Below are positions 11,824 to 21,000 of a stretch of 64,000 nucleotides of DNA, piece after piece (the stretch's first letter is position 1; each line of letters begins with the position of its first letter). The DNA comes from Balaenoptera acutorostrata (lineage: Eukaryota > Chordata > Mammalia > Artiodactyla > Balaenopteridae). The stretch lies in assembly GCF_949987535.1 (NCBI RefSeq), contig NC_080069.1, positions 42,211,269 to 42,275,268 of the forward strand, given 5' to 3'. A model generated the notes under the pieces. That model did no database searches, was not told the DNA's origin, and saw only the letters and a list, made by a program, of their open reading frames with translations. The position numbers and the translations under genes were made by a program.

Positions 11824-12303
11824 TGGGTTATTTGTATGGAAATATGTTAATATAAATGTTTCAGACATTACATGAAATTTCTAAAAATCTTATATTTGTA
11901 TTTGTATGGAAATATGTATGGAAATATGTTAATATAAATGTTTCAGACATTACATGAAATTTCTAAAAATCTTATATTTGTATTTGTGTGGAAATATGTA
12001 CGGAAATATGTTAATATAAATGTTTCAGACATTACATGAAATTTCTAAAAATCTTATATTTGTATTTGTATGGAAATATGTATGGAAATATGTTAATATA
12101 AATGTTTCAGACATTACATGAAATTTCTAAAAATCTTATATTTGTATTTGTATGGAAATATGTATGGAAATATGTTAATATAAATGTTTCAGACATTACA
12201 TGAAATTTCTAAAAATCTTATATTTGTATTTGTATGGAAATATGTATGGAAATATGTTAATATAAATGTTTCAGACATTACAGGAAACGTCTAAAAATCT
12301 TAT
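11824..12303. repeat. 82-bp minisatellite, about 5.8 copies
   Basis: The marker tcagacatta begins at 11861, 11943, 12025, 12107, 12189 and 12271, a strict 82-bp period. The unit contains tatggaaatatg duplicated within itself and ends in aaatcttatattt. Copies differ at only a few bases (gtgtgg and tacgg in the third, aggaaacgt in the last), so the array expanded recently. It lies inside the retrotransposed unit. Confidence 0.95.
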
Positions 12304-13043
12304 ATGTTCTGGTATAATGTTATAAGTAATAATCCTAGTTATTACTTTAAAATGTATATCTCAGAAATAACTAATTTTCTTGTCAACTGCATTATTATGA
12401 ACTTTCATCAAATCTTTAACCATGGTCATTTTTAAGTCTTTTGTCATTTACAGACAGTTCTGGGTGTACTCTGATGATTTTGCAAATATGTTCCTATAAA
12501 AGAGTTTCATCTTCAAGAAATTCATGGAAAAGACTCTGACAAGTACAGGTTTCTGGTAACTGACTGTACTGCTGAACTGAATGAATAAGCATTTTCAGAA
12601 CTCTAATGAAAAACCGATGAACTCATAAAAGTGCTAACAAAAGATCAAGATGAAAAAAAAGAAATTAATTACATGGGACTGAGTGAACTGATGAGGATGA
12701 GTATAATTTTTGTGACTTTCTGTCTGAATTAAAAAAAAAAAATCCCACAAGGACTCAGAGGAAAAGAATATACAAATCAATTTTCACTGCAAAGTAAAGG
12801 AGCTGTTACAGTGGAGGATTACTGGACTGAATGTCAATATTATGACATAGTATAAGTGTGTTTCATGTTTGGTAATTGCAATCATTGTTGCTTTTGTTGT
12901 GGTCATCCATGTACAATGCTTGGTGTCAGTCTATCTATCTCTTGTAAAAATAAAATACAGTGTGTGTGTGTGGAAAAAAAAAAAAAAAAGACACTAGAAT
13001 TCAGCACAAAAAAAAAAAAAAAAAATAAAGTCAAAATAACCAG

Positions 13044-13080
<37 letters not shown>

Positions 13081-13128
13081 CCCTTTATAAATGTAAATGT
13101 CCCTCACAAAAGAGTAAATTCTACTCTG

Positions 13129-13169
<41 letters not shown>
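12304..13169 (+). other. L1-carried 3' segment with four successive A-tracts
   Basis: About 670 bases of non-L1-looking sequence end in AATAAA at 12949-12954 and an A-tract at 12974-12989, a normal poly(A) site distance. Three more A-tracts follow at 13008-13025, 13044-13078 and 13134-13174 (the last runs into the target repeat), separated by 18, 18 and 55 unique bases. AATAAA at 13024-13029 sits 15 bases before the third tract. This pattern fits serial 3' transduction, each round adding a bit of flank and a new tail. I do not recognise the source of the main segment. Confidence 0.7.
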
Positions 13170-13176
<7 letters not shown>

Positions 13177-13187
13177 TAAGCCATCTG
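13170..13187. repeat. Target-site duplication, right copy, of the intact L1
   Basis: This is an exact repeat of 5769-5786 and follows directly on the last A-tract. The A-run and the first five bases of the repeat cannot be told apart. Confidence 0.9.
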
Positions 13188-13585
13188 CCATCTTACCTCT
13201 TTCTCTCTGCTTCTCTCTAAGGTCAGGCTAACTTGTACAGCTGCCTCTGAATATATTTAGTAACTTGTTGTGTTTCTTCCAGTAACTGATAACCTTTTCT
13301 TCTGTACAATAAATTCCTCTTCTGAATTCTCCTCCCCAGCCCCCCATCCATACTGCCCACTTAACAAGCCTCACTTGTGAACAAGAGGAAGGATGCTTAA
13401 ATGCCGTTTTAAAATCTGTCCATTTGGGTTGCTTTACTTTGTTCCTTATTTTAAGTTTCATTTGTACTTGCCAAGGAGAAAAATAAAATAACCCTAGCAC
13501 AGTCACACTTTACACACTCCACAGAAATGGTTTCTGTTACATGTATGTATATATAGATAAGATATTAGCAACAACAATAAGAAGT
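13188..13585. other. Intronic DNA, nothing recognised
   Basis: Unique-looking sequence without an exon signature on the minus strand, which is the IDNK sense strand. Confidence 0.45.
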
Positions 13586-13589
13586 GATA

Positions 13590-13775
13590 TTTACTGAATG
13601 CTTCAGGCACTTCTCTGTGCACATGTTTCATAGTATCTCATTTAATCCTCCCAAGAACTCAAGGAAATAGGTCCTGTCACCATCCCTACTTCACAGGAGG
13701 AAAATGAGGCACAGAGAGACTAAGCCATCTGCCAAAAGTCACACAAGCTCAGTGGTGAGGCCAGGTTGTCTATAT
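13590..13775 (-). repeat. MIR fragment, antisense
   Basis: The antisense MIR order is present: tttaatcctcccaagaact, then aaaatgaggcacagagagac, then a degenerate agtcacacaagctcagtggt. It is ancient. Confidence 0.8.
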
Positions 13776-14283
13776 TATGTTTATTATCTCTCGTATAGTA
13801 TCATTATTATGTTTAAATTGTTACTCTGTATCCCTTTTTTGCTTCTCTCCTCCTGCCTTCTAAAGTCAGATGCTGTAAACTTGATTTTGATGGTTTAACG
13901 TTTGAACTATTAGAGACTCGAGGTGCACTCCCTGAGACAAGAGAAACCCTCAGAGTGCTCTAGAATTAGACCTAATATGGGTTAATGACTCCAGTCCTTC
14001 ACGGCAGGACAAAGAGAAGAAAGTGGGGCCCAACTGGGGTGAGCCAAGGTCATGAAAGTGTAAACACCAGTGTTGCTCTTTGGCCAGTTCCATACCATAC
14101 CTGCCCTTTGGACACCCTCGGCACATGGGCCCAGCTAGAGCCCCTGCTCTCAGCTGCTCTGTGGACTCAGCCCTACGCCCTGCCCTCAGTCTCTCCTGGG
14201 TTACAGCTAATCACGCCAATGAATCCAGTTTGTGACTCTGGTTTGAGAGAGACCCTCTAGGAAAGGGCCTCATGACAGTGTAT
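13776..14283. other. Intronic DNA, nothing recognised
   Basis: No repeat, exon or RNA gene that I can name. Confidence 0.4.
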
Positions 14284-14298
14284 AAAGAAATGAGGTGC

Positions 14299-14602
14299 GG
14301 GGGCTTCCCTGGTGGCGCAGTGGTTGAGACTCTGCCTGCCAATGCAGGGGACACGGGTTCGAGCCCTGGTCTGGGAGGATCCCGCATGCCGCGGAGCAAC
14401 TGGGCCCGTAAGCCACAATTACTGAGCCTGCGTGTCTGGAGCCTGTGCTCCGCAACAAGAGAGGCCGCGATAGTGAGAGGCCCGCGCACCGCGATGAACA
14501 GTGGCCCCCGCTTGCCGCAACCAGAGAAAGCCCTAGCACAGAAACGAAGACCCAACACAGCCATAAATAAATAAATAAATAAATAAAATTAAAAAAAAAA
14601 AA
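14299..14602 (+). mobile_element. CHR-type SINE, full length
   Basis: A full-length sense copy begins gggggcttccctggtggcgc and ends in an A-rich tail with AAAT repeats. It is flanked by the direct repeat aaagaaatgaggtgc at 14284-14298 and again after the tail. The complete head, intact promoter boxes (ggttcgagccctgg) and clean duplication make it one of the youngest SINEs here. Confidence 0.95.
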
Positions 14603-14614
14603 AGAAATGAGGTG

Positions 14615-15330
14615 CTAGTCATTCATTCTTACACTCATTCATTCATTCACTCACAAATTTGCCACAAATATTTTCTGACATGTACTGTGTGTCAGGCTCT
14701 GCGGATGTATAATGGTTAATAGAAATGGCCATAGTGCCTGCCCTTTTGGAGGTAAAATCTAGTTGTAGAGATAAATAGTAATCAAATTCTCACACCATCA
14801 AATGCCATGTTGCAACTGGGACAAGGATGATAAGGGATACAGTGCCATGAGAGTTTACTACAGGAGGTTTTACCTAGAAGTCAGGAAGAGCTTCCCTGAA
14901 GAAGGAGCTGAGATGTGAAGCATAAGCCGGGTAACTGAGAAGAGGGCAGGGAAGTGCATTATTCCTCACAGTGGGAACAGCAGATACAAAGGCCCTGCGG
15001 GGAGGAGCATGGTGGTAGAGCAACTGAAGGAGGCAAGGGTGGCTCCAGTGGACACAAGGAGGGGACGCGTGGCACCAAAAGAGACTGGAGTGGGGCACGG
15101 TCAGTCTGGCCTGACCACGCACGTGTAGGAGTTTAGGTGTTTGGTCTTGACCTTGAGATCAGTGGGAAACCTCCAGAGGGCCAGATCTGAGTTTGCAAAG
15201 ATGCCAGGGCCTGGCGAGGTGGTAGACTGATAAGTCCTGGGAAGAAAAGATGAACTTCCCTACATATGAGGCACCGGGGAGCCTCTGCCCTCTCAGGGAT
15301 TACATTCTGCAGATTAAAATCCCTCAACAA
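14615..15330 (-). repeat. L2 3' region, antisense
   Basis: The sequence starts with attcattcattcactcacaa and runs through gtgtcaggctctg, gaagagcttccctgaagaag and caaaggccctgcggggagg, the antisense order of the L2 3' end and last coding part. The termini are approximate. Confidence 0.65.
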
Positions 15331-15584
15331 AGTGTTCCGGCAGATCCTGCGGAGCTGGGGCAGAGGGTGGCATCACTGTTGATGCCAGTTTAGAGTTTAG
15401 CCGGGAGTTCAGGGCCAAAGCTAACATATGTGGTGGACCCGCTGTGCACCTGGCTTTTGGAGCACTGTACGTGAGCGCGTGACCCAGGAACTCTAGTACA
15501 ACAAGCACCGCAGGAATCTTAACCTGCGTCACCCTGCATCACAGGACATCTGTGTTGGAAATAAAAACAGACAGCAAAGCTTAC
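15331..15584 (-). other. IDNK: Start of IDNK intron 3
   Basis: This is the 5' part of the intron after coding exon 3, starting with a consensus donor (gtaagc on the minus strand). I see no further exon between here and the window edge. Confidence 0.55.
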
Positions 15585-15671
15585 CTGGTCATTCAGAGGT
15601 ATCCCTTTTGCCATCTTCATTCGATTTTCCTCTGGGTGATAGTCATCTGCATCGTAGAATTTCCATCCTAG
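15585..15671 (-). CDS. IDNK: IDNK gluconokinase, coding exon 3
   Basis: IDNK phosphorylates gluconate with ATP to 6-phosphogluconate, feeding the pentose phosphate pathway in the cytosol. This 87-bp exon encodes exactly 29 residues, from [16 protein letters not shown] to GIPLNDQ, which I recognise as the conserved block just after the P-loop. It includes the DADDYHP motif that belongs to the substrate-binding side in this kinase family. The exon is in phase 0 at both ends. On the minus strand it follows a polypyrimidine tract ending aaag and is followed by gtaagc. I see two differences from the human protein as I remember it, both in the NRMKMAK stretch. No stop or frameshift is seen. Confidence 0.93.
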
Positions 15672-16090
15672 CTTTAAGAACAAAGTGAAAGAGGGTATGT
15701 GGCAGGTAGTGCAGCCCACGTGACAGCCACTGTGGGGTTACTGAAACTAACGGGCAAGTACAGTAACAACCCTGCCGCCCTCTTCCCCACCAGCAGCCCA
15801 AGGAACCCCCCCCCCACCGCCCACCCAGGTGCAGGAGTGGGGAGGGCTCTGAAGTTGCGTCACGAATCCCGCTCCCTGGGCTGCTGCAGCTCTTGTTTTC
15901 ATTCATCACTATTTATGATCACCAAGGAGAAAAACAAAATTGCTCCGGTGGGTTTCACAAGCTGCATGGAGGTGTCTGTGGTGAGTTTACAAACCACTCA
16001 GGCCAGAAGAAAAGGCAGGGAGGGGAAAGGGAGAGAAGCAAAGAGACAACATGATGGGACTAGCAACTGGGAGGCATTAGAACAGGTTAC
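15672..16090 (-). other. IDNK: IDNK intron 2
   Basis: This 419-bp intron lies between coding exons 2 and 3. It begins gtaacc on the minus strand and ends ttcttaaag. A C-run on the plus strand near 15809-15815 is the only oddity. Frames that read through it are not coding. Confidence 0.85.
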
Positions 16091-16121
16091 CTGGGATGCC
16101 AGCAGGGCGCCGACGGTGGAT
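16091..16121 (-). CDS. IDNK: IDNK gluconokinase, coding exon 2 (31-bp microexon)
   Basis: This 31-bp exon completes the ATP-binding P-loop. Its first base finishes the lysine codon begun in exon 1, and the rest reads STVGALLASQ. Joined to exon 1 it gives the Walker A motif GVSGSGKST. On the minus strand it is preceded by ctctccacag and followed by gtaacc, both good splice sites. The human protein has glutamate in place of the final glutamine, as far as I recall. The exon is too short to be found by open-frame scanning and is supported by splice sites, reading phase and family match together. Confidence 0.92.
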
Positions 16122-16734
16122 CTGTGGAGAGGACATAGATGTTACATGACTGCCCTTTCCCAGCCTGCGCTGTGCCTCTTCCACCCGAGGAGCCCTGGGA
16201 AGCAGAGGGCTGCCCTACCGGTATTAATCACCGACAACTTACGATACTGAAACTGAGACAGATGCTCCTGACCCTGGAGTCTAGAGCATGGCTTTAGTTT
16301 TCTCCAGGAATTTAAATGAAATAATTATCCAGTCATCACTAATTTTTATCCCAAAAGCAATACATAAGATCTCATTAAACTCCTGAAGTTTTTTCCTTAA
16401 GTTTTTGGTCTCTGTTTTGTAGATAATTATTTTTTTGAGAAAAAATATTGAATTATTAAAGTGATAAATTCTACTGAGGATATTGGAGGGAGAGGTCTGA
16501 CACGGAATTTAACCTCTAAGCACCCACACAAGGTTCAAGGAGCTCATAAAAGCATTAAAATATTGGGGCTTAAAAGGGACACACTTCAAATAACGGACAT
16601 GGAGAATTACCAGCGCTCATTATTAAGTCTGGGAGTTGAATGCTCTCTGTGCAATGCATCTAAGAATGATCTACCTGTTCAGACCCTAACAGGCTGCACG
16701 GTCAGTGAAGAGGGCTTGGGTCCTAGAAACTGAG

Positions 16735-16850
16735 GTCTGGCCACGGTCTCCATTCTGCCACTAAATGACTGTGTCCTCCTGTGTAAGTCACTTTGTCCTC
16801 TAAATCTCAGTTTTCTCACCTGTAAAACAAGGGAACTGAGCTACATTTAT
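16735..16850 (+). repeat. MIR fragment
   Basis: The MIR core in sense: tctgccactaaatgactgtg, then gtaagtcactttgtcctct, then ttttctcacctgtaaaac. Confidence 0.75.
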
Positions 16851-17000
16851 CCATTCACCTACTCATTTCACTCAGCCAATATCTACTGAGCACCTACTAG
16901 CTCCTAGGACATAAGGCTCAGCCCACTGAGACTGGCTATCTTGAGGCTTACAGGCTAGCGCCGTGGGGTAGCGGTGGAGGCCGTCAGGCAATTAATTAGA
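16851..17000 (-). repeat. L2 3' end, antisense
   Basis: Starts ccattcacctactcatttca and continues tctactgagcacctactag, the antisense L2 tail, then a diverged part. Confidence 0.6.
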
Positions 17001-18059
17001 AACGAAGCCCCTTCATGCTATCAGTTTCTGAAGTGTTACCCAAAATGCCAATCACTGCAGTATGAACTTCAGAATTTTTTACTGTATCCTCCTACCATTT
17101 CATCATGCCCTCTTGCCTAAGTTTTACATGCACTTTTACAATTATCTACTTGTTATTTTTGTTCAATTGCTTCACTCTTTAAAATTAAACAAATGTGTTA
17201 AACAAGGAAACTCTTTCCTTCCCTTATACAGGAAGCCACCCTCATTTGCCTTAAACAGGAGGCAACCAAAAAGATGTATACAGTGAAAACAAAGCATTGT
17301 GATGAAATTCTAGCTGGATACTATTGCTTACCAAGGGTCCTCTCTCTTTTGTTAAGAAGGTATCAGGGAAGTTTTAAAAAGACACACTTGTACCAAACTG
17401 AGACCTGCTCCCGAAGGTAACCAAAGGATTGAGAGAACTGGAACCTCTCCCATTATGTTCACTCCTTTGGAGGCTGCGTAGGGTGACATGTTGTAGCCTA
17501 CTGGTGACTAAACCGTCCCAGCCAAACTCCAGGGCTGGTGAAATCAGCACTGTGTACAACGGAAATCACACTTAAGACCAAGTTAGATGAGCCAGGAATG
17601 AACATGTCAGCCACCAGTCATAATTTAAAAAGAAAAGCTAACTAGATTGGGGTGTAGACGGGCAGGAAGGAGATAGAAGGAAAAGGAAAAACCACTCTCT
17701 ACCACTCTAACCAAACTTCCTAACCAGAGGACTGCTGGACTGTTTGAATATGAACCAGGGACCCCCAGCAGAAATACGGCAAAGTGCTCGGCTCACAGGA
17801 GACTGGTCAGGGCTGAACATTACAAACCAGTTTGGGGCCCAAATGTCTTCCAGTGGCTTGGTCTAAATCAGGATCAAAGAGACTTAAAAAGACAGTAGGC
17901 AGTAGGCTGGGGCACAGAATAATGAGAAAGGTATTCAAAAGGCCTGAGCTTGTTGCGACAGCAGGAAAAAGAAGGAAACACGGAAAGAAGCTGAGGGTGG
18001 CTTCACTAAGATTGTTAAAATATAAAGAAAGCTAACACCGCCACCCACTCAAATGGCTC

Positions 18060-18195
18060 CATTCATTCATTCATCAAGTCAATACATATTTATTAAGCAC
18101 CTACTATGTGCCAGGCATTGTTCTAGACACATATGTCAATAAACAAAAAAGAAAAAGATCCCTTACATTCAGGTAGGGGAGGGAAAGCAATAAAC
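18060..18195 (-). repeat. L2 3' end, antisense
   Basis: Contains attcattcattcatcaagt, then agcacctactatgtgccagg and cattgttctag, a clear antisense L2 3' end. Confidence 0.75.
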
Positions 18196-18424
18196 ATAAT
18201 AAACTTATTACTTGACATTAACAGTGTTTTAAATGGGATCTTTCTGGTTTGAGACTATTGTTCTCTTAAGGTATTAACCCACCGCTCCAAATGTTATGGA
18301 GTATATTTTAAAATCCTGCAGGGCCCTAAGAGGGGCTCATAAAAGTCACCAAAGAACTCAATGTTGCTACATCCAATGATCAATGTAATCAATTCTCAGG
18401 CATTTTATCACTCAGTCCATCGAC

Positions 18425-19295
18425 AACAGTTGACATTGACCTAACCATTAGAGGGCCCAGAGCTCAGTCCTTGGCCAGCTTATCCACACTCACTCCCTTG
18501 CTGTTCTGAACATCTATGTCTTTAAACATATCCACACACCGATGAGTCCTACATTTACACCTAAAGTCCCTCTCTCCTGAACTCGACTTGGATATCTGAT
18601 TGCCCACTTGACAGATCCACCTGGATGACCGATAGGCATGTCCAACTCACCACATCCCACACTGAGCTCCTGAAATTTTCTTCCAAACCTGCTCTGCCTA
18701 TTGCTTCCCCATCAGTCAACAGAAACTCTTTTCTTCCAGTTACCCAGGCCCAAAATCTTGAAATCATCCATGACTCTTCTCTCCTTCATATCCCACATCC
18801 AGTCCATCAACACATCTTTTTGGCTCTACTTTCAAAATATTCCAGCATATGACCACTTCTCTTCACCTGCATTGTTTTTCTGACCTCATCTCCCAATCAC
18901 TCAGCCACAATGGCCTCCCTGCTAGTCCACAAGAAAGCCAAGCCTCAGGGCCTTTGCACTTGCCATTCCCTCTGCCCATATGCCCTTTCCTGGCTATCCA
19001 CGGACTTATTTCCTGTCTTCTTGTAGGTCTTTCTCCAACACCACTTCCTCAGAGGAGCCCTCCCTCACTATCCTGCCTGGCTCTTTGTTCCATTTACCTT
19101 CCTTTATTTTCCCCTATAGCACCTACAGCTGCCTGGTGCACTGCACATGTATTTATTCCCTTACTGCCTCCCTCCCTTACTAGGATGTAAACTCTTTGAG
19201 GGCAGGGATTTATCTGTCCTGCTCACTACATGTCAGTGAATTGAGGAAGGATTGAGCTCGATAAACATTTACTGAATGCATGAATATCATAACCA
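18425..19295 (+). repeat. L2 element, last part of ORF plus 3'UTR
   Basis: An 870-bp sense L2. The first part is degenerate RT-coding sequence (the cagagctcagtccttggcc block corresponds to the conserved GSVLGPL region), continuing to the end of the ORF. The 3' part has cctcagggcctttgcacttg, ctctttgagggcagggattt and gataaacatttactgaatgc. It is old and non-functional. Reading frames here are L2 relics. Confidence 0.85.
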
Positions 19296-19304
19296 TATGA
19301 CATA

Positions 19305-19435
19305 TGGTACAGTCTCCCCTCATCTGACCCAAGACTTGGGTCGGGGGGCAGCACATGAACTGCCCAAGCTCACAACCAGACAGCAGTAGAACCAAGACCT
19401 AGGGCTCTTGACTTTTACTACATCACACCAGAGCA
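19305..19435 (-). repeat. MIR fragment, antisense
   Basis: Degenerate antisense MIR: aactgcccaagctcacaacc followed by agacagcagtagaaccaaga. Confidence 0.55.
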
Positions 19436-20019
19436 GCAGTTTTTCATTCTCTGAGTTCTTCAGTCATACACAGTGAGGGACTTTCTGGCTCTGTGTTTTA
19501 TTTTAAATTTCAGTTCAAGATTCCCTGTCTTTGAGGCTAAAAATGCCACAATAATTTTTGGAAGCTAAACCTACCTACCTGGAGAAAGAAAGAGTCTTTA
19601 AAATACACTGGACCGCATGGGCAGTTCCTGATTCAGATCATCCTAGAAGGGTCTGGATAAGCCTTTGGAGGTTGTGATATTTTAGTTGTCTTTTGCTGCC
19701 TCTGGTGGAATGCTGCCATAGCTGCCTTTTCTGATAATAAAGGGCATTGTCAGACTTTGGTCTAAACAGGAAGCCAAAGGCTTTCTCAGCCCCCAAGCTG
19801 GCCAGACTGGGCTGGGCAGAGGTTTTGTGGTATGCAGTGCTCCTCCCTGCTCACAAACCTTCAGGGGCCACTCTTCATTTTAACACCGAATCCTTCCAGT
19901 TGAAGGGGGAACACAGTAAATAGGAAGGTTAAATTCACTTTCCAAAATCTAATCAGAAAAGTCCAGGGCCCGGCAGGGGGGAGCTGGCGCGCTGTCCAGC
20001 TTGACAAAAGTCTGTAGGA

Positions 20020-21000
20020 GCCTGGGACGAGGCTTGCCCCTGCTCTGTGGGCCTTGCTCCCTTGCACGCTGTGCCCACACGAGGCCCCCAAACACGGGCA
20101 CCTGTGACGGCCCGGGCCGCTCCAGGTGGCGCGGGGAAGTCGTTACTCTATTAGCGCCCCTGCAGGCGCCTCTTCACAAGGCGCTTTCGCTAAAGCCTCT
20201 GCGTAAATTTACAGACGGAGAGCCCGAGTCTGGGGTGTGGCCCCGGGCCGGGCGCCCCGGGAGCGAGCAGGTTGGCAAGCGGGGAGAGGGAGCAGGTGCC
20301 CTGGGCCTCAGTTCCCTCATCAGCAAAGGGAAAGGACCCTCCCGTCGCCGCGGGCCCGGAACGCCGGCGGGTCTGGCCTCCGCCGCCCCGCGCCGCCCCT
20401 CCACTGCGCCCCCCGCGCCCCGGCCCTCCCGGACCTACTTCCCCGAGCCGCTCACGCCCATCACCAGCAGCGCGCCGGACGCCGCCATCGCCCGGAGTCC
20501 CGCTCCTTCCCGTCGCCTTCTGGGGCCTGTCTGCTCCGCCTTCCCAGCCACGGGGGGCGGAGCCACCCGCGACCCAGCCCGGCCCAGGCGGACCCCACCC
20601 CAAAGCCCCCACCAAGACCCCGCCCCAACAGTGCCCCACCCCTCATCCCGTCCCCAGCCGCCCGCCACCCACGCCGACACCTTCCCCTCCCCCTCGCGCC
20701 CCTTCCCCGACCAGAGCCGTCCCACGCGAGACTCCGCCCCCATGCGCTCCGCCCCCAGCCGCCCCGCCCCCCGCAGCGCCCGGCGAGACCCGCGCACCCG
20801 GCGGCCCACCGCTTCCCCTTCCCCCCACTTCCACCCAGTTCTCGCTGCGCCCTCCGCGCCCGTTTCCCTCGTGCGGTAAGTGGAGCCTCCCGCAGGCAGG
20901 AGGGAGCCGGCCCCGAGTCCCTGCACCTGCGGTCCTCCTCTCGTAGCCCCTCTCCGCTGCAGGGGAGCCTCGCCCTTGCAGGCCGGACCCTCTGGCTCCT
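20020..21000. promoter_or_regulatory. IDNK: CpG island and IDNK promoter
   Basis: About 1 kb is strongly GC-rich with dense CpG, unlike the AT-rich flanks. It covers IDNK exon 1 and the sequence upstream of it (higher coordinates). GC-box-like stretches such as ggggggcggagcc near 20549 and many ccccgcccc-type runs are present, and no TATA box is obvious near the ATG, as usual for a housekeeping promoter. Several long open frames run through it on both strands, which is expected from GC-rich sequence lacking stop codons. On the plus strand a near-consensus splice donor (gcg then gtaagt, 20875-20881) hints at a divergent transcript. Confidence 0.85.
20439..20488 (-). CDS. IDNK: IDNK gluconokinase, coding exon 1 (start)
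   Basis: This first coding exon begins at the ATG whose complement is at 20486-20488 and encodes MAASGALLVMGVSGSG plus two bases of the next lysine codon. The residues form the first beta strand and most of the P-loop of a gluconokinase, nearly identical to the human N-terminus as I remember it. The exon ends in the donor gtaggt, and the split lysine codon is completed by exon 2. The ATG lies in the context gggcgatgg, a purine at -3 and G at +4, a good initiation context. Upstream in-frame sequence is open, but it is GC-rich leader with no family match, so I take this ATG as the start. Confidence 0.93.

Larger units (their letters stand above)
5787..13169 (+). mobile_element. LINE-1 with both ORFs intact and flanking-DNA transductions
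   Basis: This is a non-LTR retrotransposon in sense orientation, antisense to IDNK and apparently inside its intron 3. In order it holds a 62-bp 5' extension (5787-5848), a 5'UTR with a YY1-like caagatggc at 5861-5869, ORF1 (6816-7721), a 58-bp spacer, ORF2 (7780-11598), a 3'UTR to about 11800, an 82-bp tandem repeat and more non-L1-like sequence, and four A-tracts up to the target repeat. The exact 18-bp duplication and uninterrupted ORFs point to a recent insertion. A canonical L1 would end near 11800. The extra 1.37 kb is either a 3' transduction or an extended subfamily 3' end. Confidence 0.95.
16122..20438 (-). other. IDNK: IDNK intron 1
   Basis: This 4.3-kb intron lies between coding exons 1 and 2. 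It starts gtaggt and ends ctccacag on the minus strand. It holds MIR and L2 fragments listed separately. The stretches 16250-16730, 17000-18060, 18190-18420 and 19435-20030 show nothing I can name. Confidence 0.85.
1..20488 (-). other. IDNK: IDNK gene, 5' part (3 coding exons, 3' exons outside window)
   Basis: The gene reads right to left: exon 1 20439-20488, exon 2 16091-16121, exon 3 15585-15671. Together they encode the first 55 residues of a protein of about 187 in human: the P-loop and the first substrate-binding block. The later part was searched for on the minus strand down to position 1 and not found, so intron 3 is at least 15.6 kb. Nearly half of that is the 7.4-kb L1 insertion, in the opposite orientation to the gene. 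All splice sites are canonical and the phases agree, so this is the working gene, not a processed copy. Confidence 0.85.

Noticed and set aside
11824..12303. Regular 82-bp repeats as a possible CRISPR-like array
   Set aside because: The whole unit is repeated with no variable spacers, and the context is a mammalian L1 insertion. It is a minisatellite.
12856..13179. 107-codon frame ending in long lysine runs
   Set aside because: The lysines are the A-tracts of the retrotransposed tail.
14272..14574. Recurrent frames starting MVENLPANAGDTGSSPGLG or similar in many places
   Set aside because: They are the CHR SINE read in its open frames. The same peptide appears at every SINE copy, so it is a repeat artefact and not a gene family.
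1..15584. Search for IDNK exons 4 and 5 on the minus strand
   Set aside because: I looked for sequence encoding the later kinase blocks and found none, so I place them beyond position 1 and do not annotate them.
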